Shown here: in pieces, positions 1-12,700 of the stretch | How the letters are laid out: each line of letters starts with the position of its first letter | How positions within the stretch are numbered: the first letter of the stretch is position 1 | Origin: Rhopalosiphum padi | Taxonomy: Eukaryota; Arthropoda; Insecta; Hemiptera; Aphididae | DNA: 64,000 nt | Assembly (NCBI RefSeq): GCF_020882245.1 | Contig: NC_083599.1 | Coordinates: forward strand, 8,308,001 to 8,372,000 | Direction of reading: 5' to 3' | The notes under the pieces: generated by a model | Databases searched by the model: none | Seen by the model: only the letters and a program-made list of their open reading frames with translations | What the model was told of the DNA's origin: nothing | Translations under genes and position numbers: made by a program

Positions 1-327
1 GTTTACGAAGTGTTTTACGGGAAAACCGTGAGAGATCGGACGAAAGTCGTGAGACATAAAATTGATCCCCATAACCAGCTTCATAAGTTGTATGCTTTTG
101 ATTTTTCGAAAAACCGTTATTAAGGATTTTTAAACGTCATACTTAGGTCGAACGATTTTTGAAAACCCAAAATTTTGTAATAACGAGTTTTTGGAAAAAA
201 GAAAAACTGATTGTGATTTAGAATTACATTTAGAACATTTTAACGGCTGTGATAAATTGTCGTTGGACCACCAGGTGACCGAGAAAACGCGAATGAAAAT
301 TGAAAATTTCGAAAAATGAAAATTCTC
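1..327 (+). repeat. Reference monomer, subtype A (327 bp)
   Basis: First full copy, taken from gtttacgaag to the base before its next occurrence. It has 110 G+C of 327 (33.6%) and 19 CpGs. Visible landmarks are two small dyads at 17-29 (ACGG, loop GAAAA, CCGT) and 39-48 (GAC, loop GAAA, GTC), a 12-bp palindrome TTTTTCGAAAAA at 102-113, two related A/T-rich stretches starting near 150 and 183, and the G+C-rich motif CCACCAGGTGACCG at 268-281, which contains GGTGACC. Subtype A is recognised by ccaaaattttgtaataacg and tttttggaaaaaag. The register is arbitrary because the array is continuous. Confidence 0.9.
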
Positions 328-639
328 GTTTACGAAGTGTTTTACGGGAAAACCGTGAGAGATCGGACGAAAGTCGTAAGACATAAAATTGATCCCCATA
401 ACCAGCTTCATAAGTTGTATGCTTTTGATTTTTCGAAAAACCGTTATTAAGGATTTTTAAACGTCATACTTAGGTCGAACGATTTTTGAAAACCCAAAAT
501 TTTGTAATAACGAGTTTTTGGAAAAAAGAAAAACTGATTGTGATTTAGAATTACATTTAGAACATTTTAACGGCTGTGATAAATTGTCGTTGGACCACCA
601 GGTGACCGAGAAAACGCGAATGAAAATTGAAAATTTCGA

Positions 640-3600
640 AAAATGAAAATTCTCGTTTACGAAGTGTTTTACGGGAAAACCGTGAGAGATCGGACGAAAG
701 TCGTGAGACATAAAATTGATCCCCATAACCAGCTTCATAGGTTGTATGCTTTTGATTTTTCGAAAAACCGTTATTAAGGATTTTTAAACGTCATACTTAG
801 GTCGAACGATTTTTGAAAACCCAAAATTTTGTAATAACGAGTTTTTGGAAAAAAGAAAAACTGATTGTGATTTAGAATTACATTTAAAACATTTTAACGT
901 CTGTAATAAATTGCGTTGGACCACCAGGTGACCGAGAAAACGCGAATGAAAAATGAAAATTTCGAAAAATGAAAATTCTCGTTTACGAAGTGTTTTACAG
1001 GAAAACCGTGAGAGATCGGACGAAAGTCGTGAGACATAAAATTGATCCCCATAACCAGCTTCATGAGTTGTATGCTTTTGATTTTTCGAAAAACCGTTAT
1101 TAAGGATTTTTAAACGTCATACTTAGGTCGAACGATTTTTGAAAACCCAAAATTTTGTAATAACGAGTTTTTGGAAAAAAGAAAAACTGATTGTGATTTA
1201 GAATTACATTTAGAACATTTTAACGTCTGTGATAAATTGTCGTTGGACCACCAGGTGACCGAGAAAACGCGAATGAAAATTGAAAATTTCGAAAAATGAA
1301 AATTCTCGTTTACGAAGTGTTTTACGGGAAAACCGTGAGAGATCGGACGAAAGTCGTGAGACATAAAATTGATCCCCATAACCAGCTTCATAAGTTGTAT
1401 GCTTTTGATTTTTCGAAAAACCGTTATTAAGGATTTTTAAACGTCATACTTAGGTCGAACGATTTTTGAAAACCCAAAATTTTGTAATAACGAGTTTTTG
1501 GAAAAAAGAAAAACTGATTGTGATTTAGAATTACATTTAGAACATTTTAACGTCTGTGATAAATTGTCGTTGGACCACCAGGTGACCGAGAAAACGCGAA
1601 TGAAAATTGAAAATTTCGAAAAATGAAAATTCTCGTTTACGAAGTGTTTTACGGGAAAACCGTGAGAGATCGGACGAAAGTCGTGAGACATAAAATTGAT
1701 CCCCATAACCAGCTTCATAAGTTGTATGCTTTTGATTTTTCGAAAAACCGTTATTAAGGATTTTTAAACATCATACTTAGTTCGAACGATTTTTGAAAAC
1801 CCAAAATTTTGTAATAACGAGTTTTTGGAAAAAAGAAAAACTGATTGTGATTTAGAATTACATTTAGAACATTTTAACGGCTGTGATAAATTGTCGTTGG
1901 ACCACCAGGTGACCGAGAAAACGCGAATGAAAATTGAAAATTTCGAAAAATGAAAATTCTCGTTTACGAAGTGTTTTACGGGAAAACCGTGAGAGATCGG
2001 ACGAAAGTCGTGAGACATAAAATTGATCCCCATAACCAGCTTCATAGGTTGTATGCTTTTGATTTTTCGAAAAACCGTTATTAAGGATTTTTAAACGTCA
2101 TACTTAGGTCGAACGATTTTTGAAAACCCAAAATTTTGTAATAACGAGTTTTTGGAAAAAAGAAAAACTGATTGTGATTTAGAATTACATTTAGAACATT
2201 TTAACGGCTGTGATAATTTGTCGTTGGACCACCAGGTGACCGAGAAAACGCGAATGAAAATTGAAAATTTCGAAAAATGAAAATTCTCGTTAACGAAGTG
2301 TTTTACGGGAAAACCGTGAGAGATAGGACGAAAGTCGTGAGACATAAAATTGATCCCCATAACCAGCTTCATAAGTTGTATGCTTTTGATTTTTCGAAAA
2401 ACCGTTATTAAGGATTTTTAAACGTCATACTTGGGTCGAACGATTTTTGAAAACCCAAAATTTGAAATAACGAGTTTTTGAAAAAAGAAAAACTGATTGT
2501 GATTTAGAATTACATTTAGAACATTTTAACGTCTGTGATAAATTGTCGTTGGACCACCAGGTGACCGAGAAAACGCGAATGAAAATTGAAAATTTCGAAA
2601 AATGAAAATTCTCGTTTACGAAGTGTTTTACGGGAAAACCGTGAGAGATAGGACGAAAGTCGTGAGACATAAAATTGATCCCCATAACCAGCTTCATGAG
2701 TTGTATGCTTTTGATTTTTCGAAAAACCGTTATTAAGGATTTTTAAACGTCATACTTAGGTCGAACGATTTTTGAAAACCCAAAATTTTGTAATAACGAG
2801 TTTTTGGAAAAAAGAAAAACTGATTGTGATTTAGAATTACATTTAGAACATTTTAACGTCTGTAATAAATTGTCGTTGGACCACCAGGTGACCGAGAAAA
2901 CGCGAATGAAAAATGAAAATTTCGAAAAATGAAAATTCTCGTTTACGAAGTGTTTTACGGGAAAACCGTGAGAGATCGGACGAAAGTCGTGAGACATAAA
3001 ATTGATCCCCATAACCAGCTTCATGAGTTGTATGCTTTTGATTTTTCGAAAAACCGTTATTAAGGATTTTTAAACGTCATACTTAGGTCGAACGGTTTTT
3101 GAAAACCCAAAATTTTGTAATAACGAGTTTTTGGAAAAAATAAAAACTGATTGTGATTTAGAATTACATTTAGAACATTTTAACGTCTGTGATAAATTGT
3201 CGTTGGACCACCAGGTGACCGAGAAAACGCGAATGAAAATTGAAAATTTCGAAAAATGAAAATTCTCGTTAACGAAGTGTTTTACGGGAAAACCGTGAGA
3301 GATAGGACGAAAGTCGTGAGACATAAAATTGATCCCCATAACCAGCTTCATAAGTTGTATGCTTTTGATTTTTCGAAAAACCGTTATTAAGGATTTTTAA
3401 ACGTCATACTTAGGTCGAACGATTTTTGAAAACCCAAAATTTTGTAATAAAAAGTTTTTGGAAAAAAGAAAAACTGATTGTGATTTAGAATTACATTTAG
3501 AACATTTTAACGTCTGTGATAAATTGTCGTTGGACCACCAGGTGACCGAGAAAACGCAAATGAAAATTGAAAATTTCGAAAAATGAAAATTCTCGTTTAC

Positions 3601-5311
3601 GAAGTGTTTTACGGGAAAACCGTGAGAGATCGGACGAAAGTCGTGAGACATAAAATTGATCCCCATAACCAGCTTCATGAGTTGTATGCTTTTGATTTTT
3701 CGAAAAACCGTTATTAAGGATTTTTAAACGTCATACTTAGGTCGAACGATTTTTGAAAACCCAAAATTTTGTAATAACGAGTTTTTGGAAAAAAGAAAAA
3801 CTGATTGTGATTTAGAATTACATTTAGAACATTTTAACGTCTGTAATAAATTGCGTTGGACCACCAGGTGACCGAGAAAACGCGAATGAAAAATGAAAAT
3901 TTCGAAAAATGAAAATTCTCGTTTACGAAGTGTTTTACGGGAAAACCGTGAGAGATCGGACGAAAGTCGTGAGACATAAAATTGATCCCCATAACCAGCT
4001 TCATAGGTTGTATGCTTTTGATTTTTCGAAAAACCGTTATTAAGGATTTTTAAACGTCATACTTAGGTCGAACGATTTTTGAAAACCCAAAATTTTGTAA
4101 TAACGAGTTTTTGGAAAAAAGAAAAACTGATTGTGATTTAGAATTACATTTAAAACATTTTAACGTCTGTAATAAATTGCGTTGGACCACCAGGTGACCG
4201 AGAAAACGCGAATGAAAAATGAAAATTTCGAAAAATGAAAATTCTCGTTTACGAAGTGTTTTACAGGAAAACCGTGAGAGATCGGACGAAAGTCGTGAGA
4301 CATAAAATTGATCCCCATAACCAGCTTCATGAGTTGTATGCTTTTGATTTTTCGAAAAACCGTTATTAAGGATTTTTAAACGTAATACTTAGGTCGAACG
4401 ATTTTTGAAAACCCAAAATTTTGTAATAACGAGTTTTTGGAAAAAAGAAAAACTGATTGTGATTTAGAATTACATTTAGAACATTTTAACGTCTGTGATA
4501 AATTGTCGTTGGACCACCAGGTGACCGAGAAAACGCGAATGAAAATTGAAAATTTCGAAAAATGAAAATTCTCGTTTACGAAGTGTTTTACGGGAAAACC
4601 GTGAGAGATCGGACGAAAGTCGTGAGACATAAAATTGATCCCCATAACCAGCTTCATAAGTTGTATGCTTTTGATTTTTCGAAAAACCGTTATTAAGGAT
4701 TTTTAAACGTCATACTTAGGTCGAACGATTTTTGAAAACCCAAAATTTTGTAATAACGAGTTTTTGGAAAAAAGAAAAACTGATTGTGATTTAGAATTAC
4801 ATTTAGAACATTTTAACGTCTGTGATAAATTGTCGTTGGACCACCAGGTGACCGAGAAAACGCGAATGAAAATTGAAAATTTCGAAAAATGAAAATTCTC
4901 GTTTACGAAGTGTTTTACGGGAAAACCGTGAGAGATCGGACGAAAGTCGTGAGACATAAAATTGATCCCCATAACCAGCTTCATAAGTTGTATGCTTTTG
5001 ATTTTTCGAAAAACCGTTATTAAGGATTTTTAAACATCATACTTAGTTCGAACGATTTTTGAAAACCCAAAATTTTGTAATAACGAGTTTTTGGAAAAAA
5101 GAAAAACTGATTGTGATTTAGAATTACATTTAGAACATTTTAACGGCTGTGATAAATTGTCGTTGGACCACCAGGTGACCGAGAAAACGCGAATGAAAAT
5201 TGAAAATTTCGAAAAATGAAAATTCTCGTTTACGAAGTGTTTTACGGGAAAACCGTGAGAGATCGGACGAAAGTCGTGAGACATAAAATTGATCCCCATA
5301 ACCAGCTTCAT
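640..5311 (+). repeat. Duplicated block, about 4.3 monomers (640-2045 and 3906-5311)
   Basis: Two stretches about 1.4 kb long match at an offset of 3266 bp, which is ten monomers. Shared rare variants include atttaaaacatt with the one-base deletion ttgcgttgg, gttttacaggaaaacc (1000 and 4266), and aaacatcatacttagttcg at about 1767 and 5033. One visible difference is cgtcatac against cgtaatac at about 1118 and 4384. The block ends are approximate, placed where flanking markers stop matching. Confidence 0.8.
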
Positions 5312-6339
5312 GAGTTGTATGCTTTTGATTTTTCGAAAAACCGTTATTAAGGATTTTTAAACGTCATACTTAGGTCGAACGATTTTTGAAAACCCAAAAT
5401 TTGAAATAACGAGTTTTTGAAAAAAGAAAAACTGATTGTGATTTAGAATTACATTTAGAACATTTTAACGTCTGTGATAAATTGTCGTTGGACCACCAGG
5501 TGACCGAGAAAACGCGAATGAAAATTGAAAATTTCGAAAAATGAAAATTCTCGTTTACGAAGTGTTTTACGGGAAAACCGTGAGAGATAGGACGAAAGTC
5601 GTGAGACATAAAATTGATCCCCATAACCAGCTTCATGAGTTGTATGCTTTTGATTTTTCGAAAAACCGTTATTAAGGATTTTTAAACGTCATACTTAGGT
5701 CGAACGATTTTTGAAAACCCAAAATTTTGTAATAACGAGTTTTTGGAAAAAAGAAAAACTGATTGTGATTTAGAATTACATTTAGAACATTTTAACGTCT
5801 GTAATAAATTGTCGTTGGACCACCAGGTGACCGAGAAAACGCGAATGAAAATTGAAAATTTCGAAAAATGAAAATTCTCGTTTACGAAGTGTTTTACGGG
5901 AAAACCGTGAGAGATCGGACGAAAGTCGTGAGACATAAAATTGATCCCCATAACCAGCTTCATGAGTTGTATGCTTTTGATTTTTCGAAAAACCGTTATT
6001 AAGGATTTTTAAACGTCATACTTAGGTCGAACGGTTTTTGAAAACCCAAAATTTTGTAATAACGAGTTTTTGGAAAAAATAAAAACTGATTGTGATTTAG
6101 AATTACATTTAGAACATTTTAACGTCTGTGATAAATTGTCGTTGGACCACCAGGTGACCGAGAAAACGCGAATGAAAATTGAAAATTTCGAAAAATGAAA
6201 ATTCTCGTTAACGAAGTGTTTTACGGGAAAACCGTGAGAGATAGGACGAAAGTCGTGAGACATAAAATTGATCCCCATAACCAGCTTCATAAGTTGTATG
6301 CTTTTGATTTTTCGAAAAACCGTTATTAAGGATTTTTAA
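2400..6339 (+). repeat. Duplicated block, about 3 monomers (2400-3400 and 5340-6339)
   Basis: The order short B form, subtype A with gtctgtaataaattg, then the variant with aacggtttttg and ggaaaaaataaaaac occurs twice at an offset of 2939 bp, nine monomers. This offset differs from the adjacent 3266-bp duplication, so the two blocks record separate exchanges. Boundaries are approximate. Confidence 0.75.
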
Positions 6340-7838
6340 ACGTCATACTTAGGTCGAACGATTTTTGAAAACCCAAAATTTGAAATAACGAGTTTTTGAA
6401 AAAAGAAAAACTGATTGTGATTTAGAATTACATTTAGAACATTTTAACGTCTGTGATAAATTGTCGTTGGACCACCAGGTGACCGAGAAAACGCGAATGA
6501 AAATTGAAAATTTCGAAAAATGAAAATTCTCGTTTACGAAGTGTTTTACGGGAAAACCGTGAGAGATAGGACGAAAGTCGTGAGACATAAAATTGATCCC
6601 CATAACCAGCTTCATGAGTTGTATGCTTTTGATTTTTCGAAAAACCGTTATTAAGGATTTTTAAACGTCATACTTAGGTCGAACGATTTTTGAAAACCCA
6701 AAATTTTGTAATAACGAGTTTTTGGAAAAAAGAAAAACTGATTGTGATTTAGAATTACATTTAGAACATTTTAACGTCTGTGATAAATTGTCGTTGGACC
6801 ACCAGGTGACCGAGAAAACGCGAATGAAAATTGAAAATTTCGAAAAATGAAAATTCTCGTTTACGAAGTGTTTTACGGGAAAACCGTGAGAGATAGGACG
6901 AAAGTCGTAAGACATAAAATTGATCCCCATAACCAGCTTCATAAGTTGTATGCTTTTGATTTTTCGAAAAACCGTTATTAAGGATTTTTAAACGTCATAC
7001 TTAGGTCGAACGATTTATGAAAACCCAAAATTTTGTAATAAAAAGTTTTTGGAAAAAAGAAAAACTGATTGTGATTTAGAATTACATTTAGAACATTTTA
7101 ACAACTGTGATAAATTGTCGTTGGACTACCAGGTGACCGAGAAAACGCGAATGAAAATTGATAATTTCGAAAAATGAAAATTCTCGTTTACGAAGTGTTT
7201 TACGGGAAAACCGTGAGAGATAGGACGAAAGTCGTGAGACATAAAATTGATCCCCATAACCAGCTTCATAAGTTGTATGCTTTTGATTTTTCGAAAAACC
7301 GTTATTAAGGATTTTTAAACGTCATACTTAGGTCGAACGATTTTTGAAAACCCAAAATTTGAAATAACGAGTTTTTGGAAAAAAGAAAAACTGATTATGA
7401 TTAAGAATTACATTTAGAACATTTTAACGTCTGTGATAAATTGTCGTTGGACCACCAGGTGACCGAGAAAACGCGAATGAAAATTGAAAATTTCGAAAAA
7501 TGAAAATTCTCGTTTACGAAGTGTTTTACGGGAAAACCGTGAGAGATCGGACGAAAGTCGTGAGACATAAAATTGATCCCCATAACCAGCTTCATGAGTT
7601 GTATGCTTTTGATTTTTCGAAAAACCGTTATTAAGGATTTTTAAACGTCATACTTAGGTCGAACGATTTTTGAAAACCCAAAATTTTGTAATAACGAGTT
7701 TTTGGAAAAAAGAAAAACTGATTGTGATTTAGAATTACATTTAGAACATTTTAACGTCTGTGATAAATTGTCGTTGGACCACCAGGTGACCGAGAAAACG
7801 CGAATGAAAATTGAAAATTTCGAAAAATGAAAATTCTC

Positions 7839-8165
7839 GTTAACGAAGTGTTTTACGGGAAAACCGTGAGAGATAGGACGAAAGTCGTAAGACATAAAAT
7901 TGATCCCCATAACCAGCTTCATAAGTTGTATGCTTTTGATTTTTCGAAAAACCGTTATTAAGGATTTTTAAACGTCATACTTAGGTCGAACGATTTTTGA
8001 AAACCCAAAATTTTGTAATAAAAAGTTTTTGGAAAAAAGAAAAACTGATTGTGATTTAGAATTACATTTAGAACATTTTAACAACTGTGATAAATTGTCG
8101 TTGGACTACCAGGTGACCGAGAAAACGCGAATGAAAATTGATAATTTCGAAAAATGAAAATTCTC
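7839..8165 (+). repeat. Example of monomer subtype C (327 bp)
   Basis: Linked markers define this form: aataaaaagtttttgg for aataacgagtttttgg, aacaactgtg for aacgtctgtg, ggactaccagg for ggaccaccagg, and attgataatttcg for attgaaaatttcg. The change to ggactaccagg puts a TAG into the minus-strand frame, so these copies lack the usual ORF of about 93 codons. Copies lie mainly between about 7 and 43 kb. This example begins with gttaacgaag, a variant carried by some neighbouring copies. Confidence 0.9.
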
Positions 8166-8491
8166 GTTTACGAAGTGTTTTACGGGAAAACCGTGAGAGA
8201 TAGGACGAAAGTCGTGAGACATAAAATTGATCCCCATAACCAGCTTCATAAGTTGTATGCTTTTGATTTTTCGAAAAACCGTTATTAAGGATTTTTAAAC
8301 GTCATACTTAGGTCGAACGATTTTTGAAAACCCAAAATTTGAAATAACGAGTTTTTGGAAAAAAGAAAAACTGATTGTGATTTAGAATTACATTTAGAAC
8401 ATTTTAACGTCTGTGATAAATTGTCGTTGGACCACCAGGTGACCGAGAAAACGCGAATGAAAATTGAAAATTTCGAAAAATGAAAATTCTC
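8166..8491 (+). repeat. Example of monomer subtype B, 326-bp form
   Basis: This copy has aaaatttgaaataacg where subtype A has aaaattttgtaataacg, a one-base loss plus a substitution, so the spacing of gtttacgaag-type landmarks falls to 326. The deletion shifts the frame of the minus-strand ORF and changes its C-terminal residues. The form recurs many times, often alternating with subtype C to make a dimer of about 653 bp (for example 11.2-12.8 kb and 24.3-25.9 kb). Confidence 0.9.
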
Positions 8492-9471
8492 GTTAACGAA
8501 GTGTTTTAGGGGAAAACCGTGAGAGATAGGACGAAAGTCGTAAGACATAAAATTGATCCCCATAACCAGCTTCATAAGTTGTATGCTTTTGATTTTTCGA
8601 AAAACCGTTATTAAGGATTTTTAAACGTCATACTTAGGTCGAACGATTTTTGAAAACCCAAAATTTTGTAATAAAAAGTTTTTGGAAAAAAGAAAAACTG
8701 ATTGTGATTTAGAATTACATTTAGAACATTTTAACAACTGTGATAAATTGTCGTTGGACTACCAGGTGACCGAGAAAACGCGAATGAAAATTGATAATTT
8801 CGAAAAATGAAAATTCTCGTTTACGAAGTGTTTTACGGGAAAACCGTGAGAGATAGGACGAAAGTCGTGAGACATAAAATTGATCCCCATAACCAGCTTC
8901 ATAAGTTGTATGCTTTTGATTTTTCGAAAAACCGTTATTAAGGATTTTTAAACGTCATACTTAGGTCGAACGATTTTTGAAAACCCAAAATTTGAAATAA
9001 CGAGTTTTTGGAAAAAAGAAAAACTGATTGTGATTTAGAATTACATTTAGAACATTTTAACGTCTGTGATAAATTGTCGTTGGACCACCAGGTGACCGAG
9101 AAAACGCGAATGAAAATTGAAAATTTCGAAAAATGAAAATTCTCGTTTACGAAGTGTTTTACGGGAAAACCGTGAGAGATCGGACGAAAGTCGTGAGACA
9201 TAAAATTGATCCCCATAACCAGCTTCATGAGTTGTATGCTTTTGATTTTTCGAAAAACCGTTATTAAGGATTTTTAAACGTCATACTTAGGTCGAACGGT
9301 TTTTGAAAACCCAAAATTTTGTAATAACGAGTTTTTGGAAAAAAGAAAAACTGATTGTGATTTAGAATTACATTTAGAACATTTTAACGTCTGTGATAAA
9401 TTGTCGTTGGACCACCAGGTGACCGAGAAAACGCGAATGAAAATTGAAAATTTCGAAAAATGAAAATTCTC

Positions 9472-9796
9472 GTTTACGAAGTGTTTTACGGGAAAACCGT
9501 GAGAGATCGGACGAAAGTCGTGAGACATAAAATTGATCCCCATAACCAGCTTCATAAGTTGTATGCTTTTGATTTTTCGAAAAACCGTTATTAAGGATTT
9601 TTAAACGTCATACTTAGGTCGAACGATTTTTGAAAACCCAAAATTTGAAATAACGAGTTTTTGAAAAAAGAAAAACTGATTGTGATTTAGAATTACATTT
9701 AGAACATTTTAACGTCTGTGATAAATTGTCGTTGGACCACCAGGTGACCGAGAAAACGCGAATGAAAATTGAAAATTTCGAAAAATGAAAATTCTC
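9472..9796 (+). repeat. Example of monomer subtype B, 325-bp form
   Basis: This copy carries the same aaaatttgaaataacg deletion as the 326-bp form and also loses one G (tttttgaaaaaag instead of tttttggaaaaaag), giving 325 bp. It recurs near 2.4, 5.4, 6.3, 10.9, 13.2, 14.8 and 16.5 kb. Several copies also carry a C in place of G in gaaagtcctgag, so the changes travel together as a haplotype. Confidence 0.88.
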
Positions 9797-12700
9797 GTTT
9801 ACGAAGTGTTTTACGGGAAAACCGTGAGAGATCGGACGAAAGTCCTGAGACATAAAATTGATCCCCATAACCAGCTTCATAAGTTGTATGCTTTTGATTT
9901 TTCGAAAAACCGTTATTAAGGATTTTTAAACGTCATACTTAGGTCGAACGATTTTTGAAAACCCAAAATTTTGTAATAACGAGTTTTTGGAAAAAAGAAA
10001 AACTGATTGTGATTTAGAATTACATTTAGAACATTTTAACGGCTGTGATAAATTGTCGTTGGACCACCAGGTGACCGAGAAAACGCGAATGAAAATTGAA
10101 AATTTCGAAAAATGAAAATTCTCGTTTACGAAGTGTTTTACGGGAAAACCGTGAGAGATCGGACGAAAGTCGTGAGACATAAAATTGATCCCCATAACCA
10201 GCTTCATGAGTTGTATGCTTTTGATTTTTCGAAAAACCGTTATTAAGGATTTTTAAACGTCATACTTAGGTCGAACGATTTTTGAAAACCCAAAATTTTG
10301 TAATAACGAGTTTTTGGAAAAAAGAAAAACTGATTGTGATTTAGAATTACATTTAGAACATTTTAACGTCTGTGATAAATTGTCGTTGGACCACCAGGTG
10401 ACCGAGAAAACGCGAATGAAAATTGAAAATTTCGAAAAATGAAAATTCTCGTTTACGAAGTGTTTTACGGGAAAACCGTGAGAGATCGGACGAAAGTCGT
10501 GAGACATAAAATTGATCCCCATAACCAGCTTCATAAGTTGTATGCTTTTGATTTTTCGAAAAACCGTTATTAAGGATTTTTAAACGTCATACTTAGGTCG
10601 AACGATTTTTGAAAACCCAAAATTTTGTAATAACGAGTTTTTGGAAAAAAGAAAAACTGATTGTGATTTAGAATTACATTTAGAACATTTTAACGTCTGT
10701 GATAAATTGTCGTTGGACCACCAGGTGACCGAGAAAACGCGAATGAAAATTGAAAATTTCGAAAAATGAAAATTCTCGTTTACGAAGTGTTTTACGGGAA
10801 AACCGTGAGAGATCGGACGAAAGTCGTGAGACATAAAATTGATCCCCATAACCAGCTTCATAAGTTGTATGCTTTTGATTTTTCGAAAAACCGTTATTAA
10901 GGATTTTTAAACGTCATACTTAGGTCGAACGATTTTTGAAAACCCAAAATTTGAAATAACGAGTTTTTGAAAAAAGAAAAACTGATTGTGATTTAGAATT
11001 ACATTTAGAACATTTTAACGTCTGTGATAAATTGTCGTTGGAACACCAGGTGACCGAGAAAACGCGAATGAAAATTGAAAATTTCAAAAAATGAAAATTC
11101 TCGTTTACGAAGTGTTTTACGGGAAAACCGTGAGAGATAGGACGAAAGTCGTGAGACATAAAATTGATCCCCATAACCAGCTTCATAAGTTGTATGCTTT
11201 TGATTTTTCGAAAAACCGTTATTAAGGATTTTTAAACGTCATACTTAGGTCGAACGATTTTTGAAAACCCAAAATTTGAAATAACGAGTTTTTGGAAAAA
11301 AGAAAAACTGATTGTGATTTAGAATTACATTTAGAACATTTTAACGTCTGTGATAAATTGTCGTTGGACCACCAGGTGACCGAGAAAACGCGAATGAAAA
11401 TTGAAAATTTCGAAAAATGAAAATTCTCGTTAACGAAGTGTTTTACGGGAAAACCGTGAGAGATAGGACGAAAGTCGTAAGACATAAAATTGATCCCCAT
11501 AACCAGCTTCATAAGTTGTATGCTTTTGATTTTTCGAAAAACCGTTATTAAGGATTTTTAAACGTCATACTTAGGTCGAACGATTTTTGAAAACCCAAAA
11601 TTTTGTAATAAAAAGTTTTTGGAAAAAAGAAAAACTGATTGTGATTTAGAATTACATTTAGAACATTTTAACAACTGTGATAAATTGTCGTTGGACTACC
11701 AGGTGACCGAGAAAACGCGAATGAAAATTGATAATTTCGAAAAATGAAAATTCTCGTTTACGAAGTGTTTTACGGGAAAACCGTGAGAGATAGGACGAAA
11801 GTCGTGAGACATAAAATTGATCCCCATAACCAGCTTCATAAGTTGTATGCTTTTGATTTTTCGAAAAACCGTTATTAAGGATTTTTAAACGTCATACTTA
11901 GGTCGAACGATTTTTGAAAACCCAAAATTTGAAATAACGAGTTTTTGGAAAAAAGAAAAACTGATTGTGATTTAGAATTACATTTAGAACATTTTAACGT
12001 CTGTGATAAATTGTCGTTGGACCACCAGGTGACCGAGAAAACGCGAATGAAAATTGAAAATTTCGAAAAATGAAAATTCTCGTTAACGAAGTGTTTTACG
12101 GGAAAACCGTGAGAGATAGGACGAAAGTCGTAAGACATAAAATTGATCCCCATAACCAGCTTCATAAGTTGTATGCTTTTGATTTTTCGAAAAACCGTTA
12201 TTAAGGATTTTTAAACGTCATACTTAGGTCGAACGATTTTTGAAAACCCAAAATTTTGTAATAAAAAGTTTTTGGAAAAAAGAAAAACTGATTGTGATTT
12301 AGAATTACATTTAGAACATTTTAACAACTGTGATAAATTGTCGTTGGACTACCAGGTGACCGAGAAAACGCGAATGAAAATTGATAATTTCGAAAAATGA
12401 AAATTCTCGTTTACGAAGTGTTTTACGGGAAAACCGTGAGAGATAGGACGAAAGTCGTGAGACATAAAATTGATCCCCATAACCAGCTTCATAAGTTGTA
12501 TGCTTTTGATTTTTCGAAAAACCGTTATTAAGGATTTTTAAACGTCATACTTAGGTCGAACGATTTTTGAAAACCCAAAATTTGAAATAACGAGTTTTTG
12601 GAAAAAAGAAAAACTGATTGTGATTTAGAATTACATTTAGAACATTTTAACGTCTGTGATAAATTGTCGTTGGACCACCAGGTGACCGAGAAAACGCGAA

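Noticed and set aside
1..327. Hammerhead ribozyme in the 327-bp satellite (GAAA and GTC lie close together at 42-48)
   Set aside because: Some helminth and insect satellites encode hammerheads, so I looked for the CTGATGA-type core on both strands. The nearest is ctgattgtga, which does not fit, and the required helices are absent.
1..327. CENP-B box in the monomer
   Set aside because: The pattern NTTCGNNNNANNCGGGN was sought on both strands. Partial matches such as tttcgaaaaacc keep TTCG and the central A but lack the CGGG end.
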